Origin: Bauldia sp965232525
Lineage (GTDB): Bacteria > Pseudomonadota > Alphaproteobacteria > Rhizobiales > Kaistiaceae
Length of the DNA: 64,000 nucleotides
Assembly (NCBI RefSeq): GCF_965232525.1
Contig: NZ_OZ246980.1
Coordinates: forward strand, 1,240,001 to 1,304,000
Direction: 5' to 3'
The notes under the pieces were generated by a model that saw only the letters and a program-made list of their open reading frames with translations, had not been told where the DNA came from and searched no databases. Positions 51,416 through 60,117 of the stretch are shown here, piece after piece (the stretch's first letter is position 1; every line of letters starts with the position of its first letter). Position numbers and translations under genes: made by a program.

Positions 51416-52117
51416 ATGGCCGTCTCACGTCAAGTACCGGCGAACAAGGTGCGGGGTCGAAGGACAGCGCGGCGCGGACCGCGCGTCCGCATGAAGAGGA
51501 GGATGCTCGACACCGCGATGGGCCTTATGCAAGAGGGGCGCATACCGTCGGTGAGCGAAGTCGCCGCCGCTGCTGAAGTGTCGCGCGCAACGGCTTATCG
51601 TTACTTTCCGAGCCAGGCGGCTATGATCCAAGACACGGTCAACGAAGCGCTCGGCCCGATCCTCGGCTGGCGGTCAGAGTCGCAAGAAGCCGCGGAGCGT
51701 GTGCACGACCTCATCGCATTCGGTTATCCGCGCATCGATGCCTTCGAGGCGACCCACCGCGCGACTCTTCGACTGGCGCTCGACCAGTGGACACGTCAAC
51801 AGACCGGCGAACTTGGAGACGAGCAGCCGGTCAAGCGCGGCCATCGCAGGCAGCTGCTGAAAGAAGCACTTGAGCCCCTGCGCGGTCGTCTGGGCAGCTC
51901 GGAATTTGACAGGCTGGCTCAGTCCCTGTCACTGATATTTGGCAGTGAAGCTCTCATTGTTCTTAAGGACATCTGGGGGCTCGACGAAGAAGCTGCGCGC
52001 GAGGTCGCGGTTTGGGCGGCCGGTGCGCTCGTCCAGGCGGCGGCCGAAGAGGCGCGGACAACAAAGAAACGCGGCGCTAAGACCGCGAAGCGAAGAACGA
52101 AGCCATCAATCAACTAG
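51416..52117 (+). CDS. TetR-like transcriptional regulator ahead of the sugar ABC operon
   Basis: 233 residues from the ATG at 51416; the frame is open far upstream only because it runs antisense to the IclR gene. A basic N-terminal arm (ANKVRGRRTARRGPRVRMKR) precedes the helix-turn-helix: RRMLDTAMGLMQEGRIPSVS, EVAAAAEVSRATAYRYFPSQ. The C-terminal domain has EALGPILGWR and LARSLSLIFGSEALIVLKDI-like sequence, and the tail is Lys/Arg-rich and Ala-rich (EEARTTKKRGAKTAKRRTKP). It lies 48 bases before the binding-protein gene in the same direction. It may be cotranscribed with the transporter and sense its substrate. Confidence 0.78.
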   Translation: MAVSRQVPANKVRGRRTARRGPRVRMKRRMLDTAMGLMQEGRIPSVSEVAAAAEVSRATAYRYFPSQAAMIQDTVNEALGPILGWRSESQEAAERVHDLIAFGYPRIDAFEATHRATLRLALDQWTRQQTGELGDEQPVKRGHRRQLLKEALEPLRGRLGSSEFDRLAQSLSLIFGSEALIVLKDIWGLDEEAAREVAVWAAGALVQAAAEEARTTKKRGAKTAKRRTKPSIN

Positions 52118-52165
52118 AGCCGTCGGTCATTCATGACGGCAAGGATGTGAAGGGAGAGAGACGAA

Positions 52166-53461
52166 ATGCTGAGGAAACACTGGACATCACTACTTGCGGG
52201 TACTGTGCTGGCCTTCTCGGTCAATGCTGCCTCGGCCGACGATCTGGTCATCTTCTGGGCGGAATGGGACCCAGCCAACTATCTGCAAGAGTTGGTTAAC
52301 GAGTACACGGAAGAGACGGGCGTCGTTGTGACCGTCGAGACCACGCCGTGGCCGGATTTCCAAACCAAGACGTTCGCCGAGCTCAACGCACGCGGCGACG
52401 CCTACGATATGGTGGTCGGCGACTCCCAGTGGCTTGGCGCCGGCTCGACCGGTGGCCATTATGTGGAACTCACCGACTTCTATGCTGAGCACGGCGTTGC
52501 CGACATCATGACGCCTGCGACTGTCACTTACTACGCCGAATATCCCAAAGACAGCGGCAGATACTGGTCGATCCCGGCAGAGGGTGATGCCAATGGCTGG
52601 GCCTATCGCAAGGACTGGTTTGAGGATCCGGCCGAAATGGCTGCGTTCAAGGAGCAGTACGGATACGACCTCGGCGTGCCGCAGGACTTCAATCAGTTGA
52701 TCGACATTGCCGAGTTCTTCTACCGTCCTGAAGAGAATCGGTACGGCGTCGCGCTCTATACCCAGACGGCGTATGACGCGATGGCGATGGGTGTCGAGCA
52801 GACCATCTTCACCTGGGGTGGCGAACTTGGCGACTATGCTACCAATCAGGTCGATGGCATCCTGAATTCACCGCAGAACGTGGAAGCGCTTGAGGCCTAT
52901 CGCAAGCTCTACACCTTCACGCCGCCGAACTGGACCCAGGCGTTCTTCCTCGAGAACAACCAGGCCCTGACCGAAGGCTTGGTGGCGATGGCGATGAACT
53001 ATTTCGCCTTCTTCCCGGCGCTCAACAACCCGTCGATCAATCCGCACGCGGAAGTGACCGGCTACTTCGCCAACCCACCCGGGCCTTACGGTGATCACCA
53101 TGCGGCCCTAGGCGGTCAAGGCATCACCGTTGTCGAGTACAGCAACAACAAGGAAGAAGCGTTCAAGTTTCTTGAGTGGTTCATCCAGGAGGACGTCCAG
53201 AAACGCTGGGCTGAGTTGGGCGGCTACACGGCGCACGCCGGTACGCTGGCGTCACCGGAGTTTCTCGAGGCGACACCGTACAATCAGGCTTTCGCCGACT
53301 CCATGGAGATCGTGAAGGACTTCTGGGCCAACCCGGTGTTCGCGGACATGCTCTTCCAGATGAATGACCGTCTGCACCCGTACATTACAACAGGTGAGGG
53401 AACGGCGCAGGAAGCACTCGACGCTCTTGTCGAGGACTGGAACAAGACGCTGGGCAACTAA
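52166..53461 (+). CDS. Carbohydrate ABC transporter substrate-binding protein (SBP_bac_1)
   Basis: 431 residues with a signal peptide (HWTSLLAGTVLAFSVNAASA, cut before DDLVIFWAEWDPANYLQ). It has the MalE/UgpB-like fold: LVNEYTEETGVVVTVETTPWPDFQTKTFAE-type start, YDMVVGDSQWLGAGSTGGHYVELTDF, YWSIPAEGDANGWAYRKDWF and GVPQDFNQLIDIAEFFY. It captures a sugar, polyol or glycerol-like solute in the periplasm for the two permeases and two ATPases downstream. The mature protein is rich in aromatic residues, typical of sugar stacking. A strong hairpin follows the stop codon. Confidence 0.9.
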   Translation: MLRKHWTSLLAGTVLAFSVNAASADDLVIFWAEWDPANYLQELVNEYTEETGVVVTVETTPWPDFQTKTFAELNARGDAYDMVVGDSQWLGAGSTGGHYVELTDFYAEHGVADIMTPATVTYYAEYPKDSGRYWSIPAEGDANGWAYRKDWFEDPAEMAAFKEQYGYDLGVPQDFNQLIDIAEFFYRPEENRYGVALYTQTAYDAMAMGVEQTIFTWGGELGDYATNQVDGILNSPQNVEALEAYRKLYTFTPPNWTQAFFLENNQALTEGLVAMAMNYFAFFPALNNPSINPHAEVTGYFANPPGPYGDHHAALGGQGITVVEYSNNKEEAFKFLEWFIQEDVQKRWAELGGYTAHAGTLASPEFLEATPYNQAFADSMEIVKDFWANPVFADMLFQMNDRLHPYITTGEGTAQEALDALVEDWNKTLGN

Positions 53462-53485
53462 CCCAGCCGGCGGCTCAACGAGAAC

Positions 53486-53514
53486 CGAGCCGGGGACCTC
53501 AGGCCCCCGGCTCG
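53486..53514 (+). terminator. Strong intercistronic hairpin after the binding-protein gene
   Basis: CGAGCCGGGG (53486-53495) pairs perfectly with CCCCGGCTCG (53505-53514), 10 bp around a nine-base loop, 25 bases after the stop codon and 30 bases before the permease GTG. No T-run follows. It likely protects the binding-protein mRNA end or lets only some transcripts pass, giving more binding protein than membrane parts. Confidence 0.7.
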
Positions 53515-53543
53515 CAAGATCGGATATTCTGGAGGGTGTCCCG

Positions 53544-54440
53544 GTGGCAGTGATTGCGACCCTCGACTCGCGTTCGAGAGCGGCGACGCGTGGCTGGACC
53601 GATCTGACCATCCGCAACGCTTTCATCTTCCCGACGATCATCTTCCTGATTGTCTTCAACATCTTTCCCTTGCTCTACTCACTCGGCTTGTCCTTTACCG
53701 AGTTCCGCGCGTCGCTGAACCAGCCGCCCGAATTCGTCGGCCTGCGGAACTATCGGGAACTGCTCTCCGATCCGGGAATCTGGGATAACTTCGTCATCAC
53801 CGCCCAATATGTGATCGTCTCGGTCGGCGGTCAGATGATCGTGGGGTTCGGTCTGGCGCTGCTGCTCAATCGCAAGATGCCGTTCAAGGGGCTGGTCACC
53901 ACGCTCTTGTTGCTGCCGATGATGCTATCGCCGGCGGTCGTCGGTCTGTTCTGGAAGCTGCTCTATGACCCGTCATGGGGGCCGATCAACTACGCACTCG
54001 GCCTTGGGAAGTTCGAGTGGCTGAGCCATCCGACCACCGCTCTGTTCGCCACGGCGCTGACCGACATCTGGATGTGGGCACCGTTTGTCATGTTGTTGTC
54101 ACTGGCGGGCCTGTCGGCGGTGCCGCAGCACCTTTACGAAGCAGCCGAAATCGACCGTGCCAGCTCCTGGTACAAATTCACGCGCATCACCTTGCCGCTG
54201 GTAGCGCCACTCCTGATGATCGCGCTGATCTTCCGCACAATGGAAGCCTTCAAAACCTTCGACCTGCCCTTCGTGATGAGCACGGCCAGCGTCGAGACGG
54301 TCGCCATTCGACTTTACCAAATGGCTTTCCAAGGCTGGGACACCGGCCGATCCTCAGCGCTGGCTTACATCGTGCTGATCGTCGTTTTGGCGATAACCAA
54401 CATTTACGTCAAATACCTCAACAAGGCCCGGGAGCGCTGA
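53544..54440 (+). CDS. Carbohydrate ABC transporter permease 1 (MalF/UgpA-like)
   Basis: 298 residues from a GTG at 53544, with GGAGG eight bases upstream. Six membrane helices, starting TIRNAFIFPTIIFLIVFNIF. The EAA loop reads LYEAAEIDRASSWYKFTRITLPLVAPLL near residues 195-222 (E-A-A-x-x-D-x-A-x-x-x-x-x-F-x-x-I-x-L-P), the full sugar-permease pattern. It pairs with the next gene to make the channel. Their stop and start are separated by one base. Confidence 0.9.
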   Translation: MAVIATLDSRSRAATRGWTDLTIRNAFIFPTIIFLIVFNIFPLLYSLGLSFTEFRASLNQPPEFVGLRNYRELLSDPGIWDNFVITAQYVIVSVGGQMIVGFGLALLLNRKMPFKGLVTTLLLLPMMLSPAVVGLFWKLLYDPSWGPINYALGLGKFEWLSHPTTALFATALTDIWMWAPFVMLLSLAGLSAVPQHLYEAAEIDRASSWYKFTRITLPLVAPLLMIALIFRTMEAFKTFDLPFVMSTASVETVAIRLYQMAFQGWDTGRSSALAYIVLIVVLAITNIYVKYLNKARER

Positions 54441-54441
54441 G

Positions 54442-55398
54442 ATGGCCGCGGTCACCTCGCGTACGGAACGCATCGGCCATTCGATAGCGATCGTCGCAAT
54501 CGTCATCGCAACGCTGATTTTCCTCGCGCCCATCCTGTGGATTACTTCGACTGCCTTCAAACCGCGTGCGGTCGCGACCTCTGTACCGCCGACAGTTCTG
54601 TTCCAGCCGGAGCTGACGCCGTTCATCAAGCTGTTTACTAAGCGGGTTCAGTTGCGGGAGCCCGTCGAACAGGAGGTCTACGACGCGGCGCCGTGGTGGG
54701 AACAAGCGATCTACGATGGCGGCGAGCGAGTCCTGAAGGTCGGCGGCAGTGTTCAGCCGAGCCAATACGGCAACCGGTTCATCAACAGCCTCATTGTGGC
54801 CGGCGTGTCGACGATCCTCGCCGTCGGCATGGGCACCTTAACCGCCTACGGATTCTCGCGATTTAAGATCGCCGGGCGCGATGATCTTCTGTTTTTCATC
54901 CTGTCGACGCGCATGTTGCCACCGATCGTTGTCGCGATCCCGATGTTCTTGATGTACCGAACGTTCAGCCTAACCGACACCCATCTGGGCCTGATTATCC
55001 TTTACACGGCATTCAATGTGTCCTTCGCCGTGTGGCTGATGAAGGGGTTCATGGACGAGATTCCCAAGGAATACGAGGAAGCGGCTTTGGTCGACGGCTA
55101 TACGCGGATGCAGGCGTTCTTCAAGATCGTCTTGCCCGAAGCGACCACCGGCATCGCCGCGACCGCCGTGTTTAGCTTCATCATCGCCTGGAACGAATAC
55201 GCGTTCGCCCTCATCCTGACGAATCGTAGAGCCCAGACGGCGCCGCCTTTCATCCCTTCCCAGATCGGTTCGGGCATCACCGACTGGACGGTGATCGCCG
55301 CAGGCACCGTTCTGTTCCTGCTGCCGGTCGCGATCTTCACCTTCGCACTCCGCGGTCACCTGCTGCGCGGCATCACCTTCGGCGCGATCCGGAAGTAG
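54442..55398 (+). CDS. Carbohydrate ABC transporter permease 2 (MalG/UgpE-like)
   Basis: 318 residues, one base after the previous stop. Helix 1 is AIVAIVIATLIFLAPILWIT. A periplasmic loop of about 90 residues between helices 1 and 2 (FQPELTPFIKLFTKRVQLRE and onward) is longer than usual in MalG-type permeases. The EAA loop is YEEAALVDGYTRMQAFFKIVLPEATTG. It forms the second half of the channel. The loop carries the segment QYGNRFINSLIVAG just before the second helix, the normal entry to the permease domain. Confidence 0.9.
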   Translation: MAAVTSRTERIGHSIAIVAIVIATLIFLAPILWITSTAFKPRAVATSVPPTVLFQPELTPFIKLFTKRVQLREPVEQEVYDAAPWWEQAIYDGGERVLKVGGSVQPSQYGNRFINSLIVAGVSTILAVGMGTLTAYGFSRFKIAGRDDLLFFILSTRMLPPIVVAIPMFLMYRTFSLTDTHLGLIILYTAFNVSFAVWLMKGFMDEIPKEYEEAALVDGYTRMQAFFKIVLPEATTGIAATAVFSFIIAWNEYAFALILTNRRAQTAPPFIPSQIGSGITDWTVIAAGTVLFLLPVAIFTFALRGHLLRGITFGAIRK

Positions 55399-55401
55399 CT
55401 G

Positions 55402-55596
55402 ATGACCTTTCCGCAGATCAGCGAGAAGTATCTCGAGCCGATCTCCATGTGGGTGATGATCGCGGGCATAGTCGCGTTGCTGCAACCATGGAGCTTGTTC
55501 TTCCACCGCTATGGGGTGACCATCATTCTGGTCGGCTTGGTCGGGTTTCTGGTCTTCTCTCACATCAAGCCGGCCCCCGGCGAAGGCGACGAGTGA
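55402..55596 (+). CDS. 64-residue membrane protein of the sugar ABC operon
   Basis: Starts three bases after the permease stop and ends 12 bases before the first ATPase, so it is certainly within the operon. Two membrane helices can be drawn: SMWVMIAGIVALLQPWSLFF and GVTIILVGLVGFLVFSHI, with short charged ends (PAPGEGDE). In the rhizobial glycerol transporter operon glpSTPQUV a small membrane protein of unknown role (GlpU) takes a similar place. This one is shorter and I cannot claim homology. It may be a small accessory subunit of the importer. Confidence 0.7.
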   Translation: MTFPQISEKYLEPISMWVMIAGIVALLQPWSLFFHRYGVTIILVGLVGFLVFSHIKPAPGEGDE

Positions 55597-55608
55597 GCCG
55601 CGTCGCCG

Positions 55609-56739
55609 ATGGCTGAGATCGTACTGCAGGACATCGAGAAGTATTTCGGTGACAACTACGTCATCCGGAAACTGAACCTCACCATCGCGCACAAGGAATT
55701 CGTCGTGCTGCTGGGGCCCTCGGGGTGCGGCAAGACCACGACACTGCGCGCGATAGCGGGGCTCGAAACCGTTGACACCGGCGACATCAGGATCGACGGC
55801 AAGGCCGTGCAGGATCTGCGCGCGGCCGACCGCGATATCGCCTTCGTCTTCCAGCTTTTCGCGCTCTATCCGCACCTTACGGCCTACGACAACATCGCGT
55901 TTCCGCTCCGAGCGACCCGCGAGAGCAAAGCCGAGGTCGAAACCAAGGTCCGCCAGGTGGCGAAGGCCTTGAAGATCGAGCATCTCCTGAAACAGCGGCC
56001 GTCGGCCTTGTCGGGCGGCGACATGCAGCGCGTTGCTATCGGCCGAGCGCTGGTCCGGCGTCCCAAGGCGATGCTGATGGACGAACCGATCGGCGCGCTT
56101 GACGCCAAGCTGCGCGAGGATATGCGCTCCGAGTTGAAACGCCTCCACATCGAGAACGATTCAACCACCGTCTACGTCACCCACGATCAGGTCGAGGCGA
56201 TGTCGCTCGCCGACCGGATCGCGATCATGAACGACGGCGTCCTGCAGCAGGTGGGAACCCCCACCGAGGTCTACCGGTATCCCGCCAACCTGTTCGTCGC
56301 CCAGTTCATCGGCAGTCCGGTGATGAACATCCTGCCGGCAACTGTGCGCGGGGAAGGGCCGCGGTCGGAGCTGGTGGTCGGTGAAGGCGCTGCGGCGTTT
56401 GACTTCCCGGGCGACTTGCCGAGGCGTCTGGCGGGGAAGCAACACCAATCGCTGACCGTTGGGGTACGACCCGAGGGTGTTATCGTCTTCACCGAGGAAG
56501 CACCCGGGACGATTCCGGTCGAAGCCCACATCATCGAGCCGTTGGGCGCCTACGATATCGTCGACTTTCAGATCGGCGGCCAGCTCCTGCGGGCACGAAC
56601 GACCAGCGGCATGGTCAAACGCATCGGCGAGACCGTGTGGGCGCGTCTCGACGAGGCCCAGACCCACTTCTTCGACACCGGTTCCGGCGATTCCCTAGAG
56701 ATCAGGCTTGGTGAGGGCCATGGCGCACATCAAGCTTGA
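55609..56739 (+). CDS. Carbohydrate ABC transporter ATPase 1 (MalK-like)
   Basis: 376 residues. Walker A GPSGCGKTTTLRAIAGLE near residue 38, Q-loop FVFQLFALYPHLTAYDNIAFPL, signature LSGGDMQRVAIGRALVRRPK, Walker B AMLMDEPIGALDAKLRE, and switch His in VYVTHDQVEAM. The C-terminal TOBE/OB domain (250-376) is present (VGVRPEGVIVF, IIEPLGAYDIVDFQIGG). The signature has D-M-Q-R in place of the common Q-R-Q-R. A second, different ATPase gene overlaps its end by 20 bases, so the working importer probably has an ATPase heterodimer. Confidence 0.92.
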   Translation: MAEIVLQDIEKYFGDNYVIRKLNLTIAHKEFVVLLGPSGCGKTTTLRAIAGLETVDTGDIRIDGKAVQDLRAADRDIAFVFQLFALYPHLTAYDNIAFPLRATRESKAEVETKVRQVAKALKIEHLLKQRPSALSGGDMQRVAIGRALVRRPKAMLMDEPIGALDAKLREDMRSELKRLHIENDSTTVYVTHDQVEAMSLADRIAIMNDGVLQQVGTPTEVYRYPANLFVAQFIGSPVMNILPATVRGEGPRSELVVGEGAAAFDFPGDLPRRLAGKQHQSLTVGVRPEGVIVFTEEAPGTIPVEAHIIEPLGAYDIVDFQIGGQLLRARTTSGMVKRIGETVWARLDEAQTHFFDTGSGDSLEIRLGEGHGAHQA

Positions 56740-57817
56740 GAATGTCACCAAGACCTATCCGGGTGCCAGGGCGCTGAGCGAGATGTCGCTTGATATCGCC
56801 GATGGCGAGTTCTTTGTACTGCTCGGACCGACGGGTGCGGGCAAGACGACCACGTTGCGGCTGATCGCCGGCCTAGACAAACCGACCGATGGCACCGTTC
56901 GCATCAACGGCGAGGATGTTGTCGACTGGACCGCGGCCCAGCGTGATATAGCGCTGGTGTTTCAGTACTACTCGCTCTATCCGCGCTACACCGTGCGACA
57001 GAACCTCGAGTTTCCTCTGAAGTCGAAGGTTCACAGCTACACCCAGTCGGAAATCGATACCCGCGTCGACTCGGCATCCAAGATACTCCGGATCGATCAC
57101 CTGCTTGATCGCAAGACGGACAAGCTCTCCGGCGGCGAGATGCAGCGGGTGGCGATCGGACGCGCGATCGTTCGCGAGCCACGCGCGTTCCTGATGGACG
57201 AACCGCTGTCCAATCTCGATGCCAAGCTGCGCGAGTCGCTACGGTCCGAACTCAAGGACCTGCAGATGAAGCTCGGCGCCACGTTCCTGTTCGTCACCCA
57301 CGATCAGATCGAGGCGATGTCGATGGGCGACAAGATCGGCGTGCTCAACCAAGGGCGCATCGAGCAGGTCGGCACGCCCCATCAGATCTACAACAACCCG
57401 CGTGACGTCTTTGTCGCCGGCTTCGTCGGTTCGCCGACAATGAACCTTGTCGATGGTACGCTCGCCGACGGCCGGGTGACGACGCTCGACGGCAAGCTCA
57501 GTGTGGCGCTAGGCGGTGAAACGGCGGCACAGGTCGATGGCTACAAGGGGCCGGCAACAATCGGCATCCGCGCCGAGGATGTCGCCGTCGGTCCCGAGGG
57601 CGAGGCGCAAGCCAAGGTCCACCACATTGAAAACCACGGTGTCGAGCAGATTCTGACGCTGCGGGTGGATGACCACTTGTTCAAGGCGACCACCCCGGCG
57701 ACGTTCCGCACCAGAATCGAGGATTCGGTGCGGTTTTCCTGGGCCGCCGACAAGGTGCGCTGCTTCGATCCGGAAACTGGGATCAGTTTCGCCTATCGGA
57801 GCACCGAGGCGAGCTGA
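56720..57817 (+). CDS. Carbohydrate ABC transporter ATPase 2 (MalK-like)
   Basis: 365 residues from the ATG at 56720 (GAGG just before), inside the last codons of ATPase 1. Walker A GPTGAGKTTTLRLIAGLD, Q-loop LVFQYYSLYPRYTVRQNLEFPL, signature LSGGEMQRVAIGRAIVREPR, Walker B AFLMDEPLSNLDAKLRESL, and switch His in FVTHDQIEAM. The C-terminal regulatory domain has IGIRAEDVAVGPEG and IENHGVEQILTLRV. The two ATPases are about equally complete, so both sites look active. In the glycerol importer glpSTPQUV two ATPases are likewise encoded, which is a hint toward a polyol or glycerol ligand. Confidence 0.92.
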   Translation: MAHIKLENVTKTYPGARALSEMSLDIADGEFFVLLGPTGAGKTTTLRLIAGLDKPTDGTVRINGEDVVDWTAAQRDIALVFQYYSLYPRYTVRQNLEFPLKSKVHSYTQSEIDTRVDSASKILRIDHLLDRKTDKLSGGEMQRVAIGRAIVREPRAFLMDEPLSNLDAKLRESLRSELKDLQMKLGATFLFVTHDQIEAMSMGDKIGVLNQGRIEQVGTPHQIYNNPRDVFVAGFVGSPTMNLVDGTLADGRVTTLDGKLSVALGGETAAQVDGYKGPATIGIRAEDVAVGPEGEAQAKVHHIENHGVEQILTLRVDDHLFKATTPATFRTRIEDSVRFSWAADKVRCFDPETGISFAYRSTEAS

Positions 57818-57825
57818 CCTGCGAT

Positions 57826-57839
57826 CGGAGGGCTCTCCG
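57826..57839 (+). terminator. Possible terminator hairpin after the ABC operon
   Basis: CGGAG-GGCT-CTCCG, a 5-bp perfect stem with four-base loop, eight bases after the last ATPase stop. Only weak T content follows (TTCGAGCTGT). It would end the operon, but its short stem makes this uncertain. Confidence 0.3.
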
Positions 57840-57911
57840 GTTCGAGCTGTCTCGTTCCGCCGACCCACGGGCGATGCTAACTTCGAAGCCTCGTCGGGAG
57901 AGCGTCGCGCT

Positions 57912-58388
57912 GTGACCGATTGGAGCATCGTTGAAGCTGGCGACGGGCTGAAGCCGATTTTTGTGAATCTCATACAGCTCTATCTTTATGACCTCGCGGC
58001 CGAGCTGGATTTCCCGATAGGCAGCGACGGTCGGTATCCGTACGACTACCTTGAGCGCTTTTGGCAGCACCCCTACTTGATCGAGGAGGACGGCGTGATC
58101 GTTGGCTTCGCTCTGGTGGTTGATGACTGTCCGCTCACCGGCAGGAGCCCCTGCAAATTCCTGGCCGAGTTCTTCATCCTGAAAGCCTACCGGCGCCGGG
58201 GCGCGGGGCGATGGTTCTTCGACGCCATTCGAGCGCGTCACCCCGGACCATGGCACGTCGGCGTGATCAGGCGGAACAAGGCCGCGATGACCTTCTGGCG
58301 CAAGTGCCTCGATGAGGAACCGAGCCTGGTTCGTTCAAACCATCGCTTCGAAGGCGAAGACTGGCTGGTCTATGCGTTCTCTGCTTGA
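57912..58388 (+). CDS. GNAT family N-acetyltransferase
   Basis: 158 residues from a GTG at 57912 (GGGAG eleven bases before). The GNAT core reads DGVIVGFALVVDD for the central strands, KFLAEFFILKAYRRRGAGRW for the acetyl-CoA pyrophosphate loop (R-R-x-G-x-G-R), and WHVGVIRRNKAAMTFWRKCL for the last part. It is like the small single-domain acetyltransferases of unknown target. It stands alone between the sugar ABC operon and the aldo/keto reductase gene. Confidence 0.75.
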   Translation: MTDWSIVEAGDGLKPIFVNLIQLYLYDLAAELDFPIGSDGRYPYDYLERFWQHPYLIEEDGVIVGFALVVDDCPLTGRSPCKFLAEFFILKAYRRRGAGRWFFDAIRARHPGPWHVGVIRRNKAAMTFWRKCLDEEPSLVRSNHRFEGEDWLVYAFSA

Positions 58389-58473
58389 TACGATCTGAGA
58401 CGGAGCCCTCTCGGTTCCGCGGCATGTGACCGCTTCTGTCCCCACTTCTGTACAAGCTCATAAGGGAAACGTC

Positions 58474-59457
58474 ATGGACTACGTCAACCTTGGCGCGACC
58501 GGCCTCAAGGTCTCCCGGATCTGTCTCGGCACAATGACCTTCGGGTCGAGCCAATGGCGCGACTGGGTGCTCGATTACGACGACTCCAAACCGTTCTTCG
58601 CCCGCGCGATCGAAGCCGGCATAAACTTCTTTGATACAGCTGACATGTACTCACTCGGCGTCAGCGAGGAGGTGACCGGTCGGGCCCTGCGAGAGCTCGG
58701 TGTTCCGCGTCATCAGGTCGTGGTCGCCACCAAGGTCTACAATCCGATGGGCGAGGACCCCAACGAACGCGGCCTGTCGCGCAAGCACATCATGCACGCC
58801 ATCGACGATTCGCTGCAGCGGCTCGGTATGGACTATGTCGACCTCTACCAGATCCATCGCTTCGACAAGGAAACGCCCATCGAGGAGACGCTTGAGGCGC
58901 TCACCGACGTGGTGCGCGCCGGCAAGGCGCTCTATATCGGCGCCTCGTCGATGTATGCGTGGCAGTTCGCCAAGATGCTCGAGGTCTCCGACCACAACGG
59001 GCTGTCGAAGTTCGTCGCCATGCAAAACCACTACAATCTGATCTACCGCGAGGAAGAGCGGGAGATGGTGCCGCTCTGTCTCGACCAGGGCGTCGGCCTC
59101 ATTCCTTGGAGCCCTCTGGCGCGGGGTTTCCTCGCCGGGAACCGGAGCAAGGAAGGGCGCGGTGAGACCACTCGGGCCAAGTCCGACGCCTTCGCCCACC
59201 GCATGTACTACGAGGAGGACGACTTCCGCGTCGTCGATCGACTGACCGAGGTGGCTGCGGCGCGGGGCGCCAGCAATGCGCAGGTTGCACTGGCCTGGCT
59301 CCTGGCCAAGCCCGGTGTCACCGCACCGATCATTGGAGCCAGCAAGATGGCCCACCTCGACGAAGCCATCAGCGCGTTGGAGATCACGCTCAGCGATGAG
59401 GAGATCGCGGCGCTCGAGGAGCCCTACCGGCCCCATCCGGTGCTCGGGCACGGATAG
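58474..59457 (+). CDS. Aldo/keto reductase
   Basis: 327 residues from the ATG at 58474 (AAGGGA six bases before). The AKR barrel starts MDYVNLGATGLKVSRICLGT. The catalytic Asp-Tyr are in FFDTADMYSLGVSEEV, Lys in VVATKVYNPMG and His in YQIHRFDKETPIEETLEAL. The NADPH site is in IPWSPLARGFLAGN and APIIGASKMAHLDEAI. It matches the YajO/Tas-like group, which reduces aldehydes and ketones. The next gene begins seven bases after the stop, so they are one transcript. Confidence 0.9.
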   Translation: MDYVNLGATGLKVSRICLGTMTFGSSQWRDWVLDYDDSKPFFARAIEAGINFFDTADMYSLGVSEEVTGRALRELGVPRHQVVVATKVYNPMGEDPNERGLSRKHIMHAIDDSLQRLGMDYVDLYQIHRFDKETPIEETLEALTDVVRAGKALYIGASSMYAWQFAKMLEVSDHNGLSKFVAMQNHYNLIYREEEREMVPLCLDQGVGLIPWSPLARGFLAGNRSKEGRGETTRAKSDAFAHRMYYEEDDFRVVDRLTEVAAARGASNAQVALAWLLAKPGVTAPIIGASKMAHLDEAISALEITLSDEEIAALEEPYRPHPVLGHG

Positions 59458-59463
59458 CCGCGA

Positions 59464-59991
59464 GTGGCGGTCTCGATCCGACCGCTGGATGGAAGTAAAG
59501 TCGGAGCGTTATCCGCGTTGGCGCGATCCACATACGTGGAGTCGTTCGGGCACACGTTCACGCCCGAAGACCTGGCGGCCCATCTGGAGGCTCACCTCTC
59601 CGATTCGTACTTTCGCCAGGCGATCGAAGACGATTTCATCATGATTGCCGTCGCGGCCGAACGGATGGTCGGATTCATACAATGCGGACCGATCCGCCTG
59701 CCGGTCACGGATCATTCGCCGCGCGATCGGCAGATCCGTCGCCTCTACGTCGAGGCGGATCATCAGCGAACCGGGATCGGCACGGCCTTGCTGGATGCCG
59801 CGCTACGGCACCCGACGATGCGGATGACGCACCGGATCTATCTCGATGTCTGGGAAGGAAACGAACCGGCTCGCGCCTTCTACGAACGACACGGCTTTCG
59901 CGTCGTGGGCGCCCACCGCTTTGTCGTGGCCTCCGGCGTGGAGACCGATGACGAGTTGATCATGGTTCGGGACGGCGACCCGCCGGGTTGA
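59464..59991 (+). CDS. GNAT family N-acetyltransferase
   Basis: 175 residues, GTG start seven bases after the aldo/keto reductase gene. The fold is clear: MVGFIQCGPIRLP, RQIRRLYVEADHQRTGIGTALLDAAL (the Q/R-x-x-G-x-G/A loop), IYLDVWEGNEPARAFYERHGFRVVG. The N-terminal STYVESFGHTFTPEDLAAHL resembles the polyamine/streptothricin-type small acetyltransferases that act on amino groups (SpeG-, YjaB- or PaiA-like). PaiA-like enzymes acetylate polyamines; homospermidine is made in this genome, but the target is unproven. Confidence 0.78.
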   Translation: MAVSIRPLDGSKVGALSALARSTYVESFGHTFTPEDLAAHLEAHLSDSYFRQAIEDDFIMIAVAAERMVGFIQCGPIRLPVTDHSPRDRQIRRLYVEADHQRTGIGTALLDAALRHPTMRMTHRIYLDVWEGNEPARAFYERHGFRVVGAHRFVVASGVETDDELIMVRDGDPPG

Positions 59992-60117
59992 GTCGGACGG
60001 CGATCGTCTCCGGCGCGTCCGGGCCGGATCCTCCGTCGCGCCATTTGCCCCGCCGGGCTTTCTTCCCTATCGTCCGCCGCCGTCGCTTGAACGACGCGGT
60101 GAGGAGAAGCATCCGGA

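Noticed and set aside
54970..56148. Minus-strand open frame of 392 codons
   Set aside because: Antisense to permease 2 and ATPase 1, both with complete motifs; no motifs on this strand.
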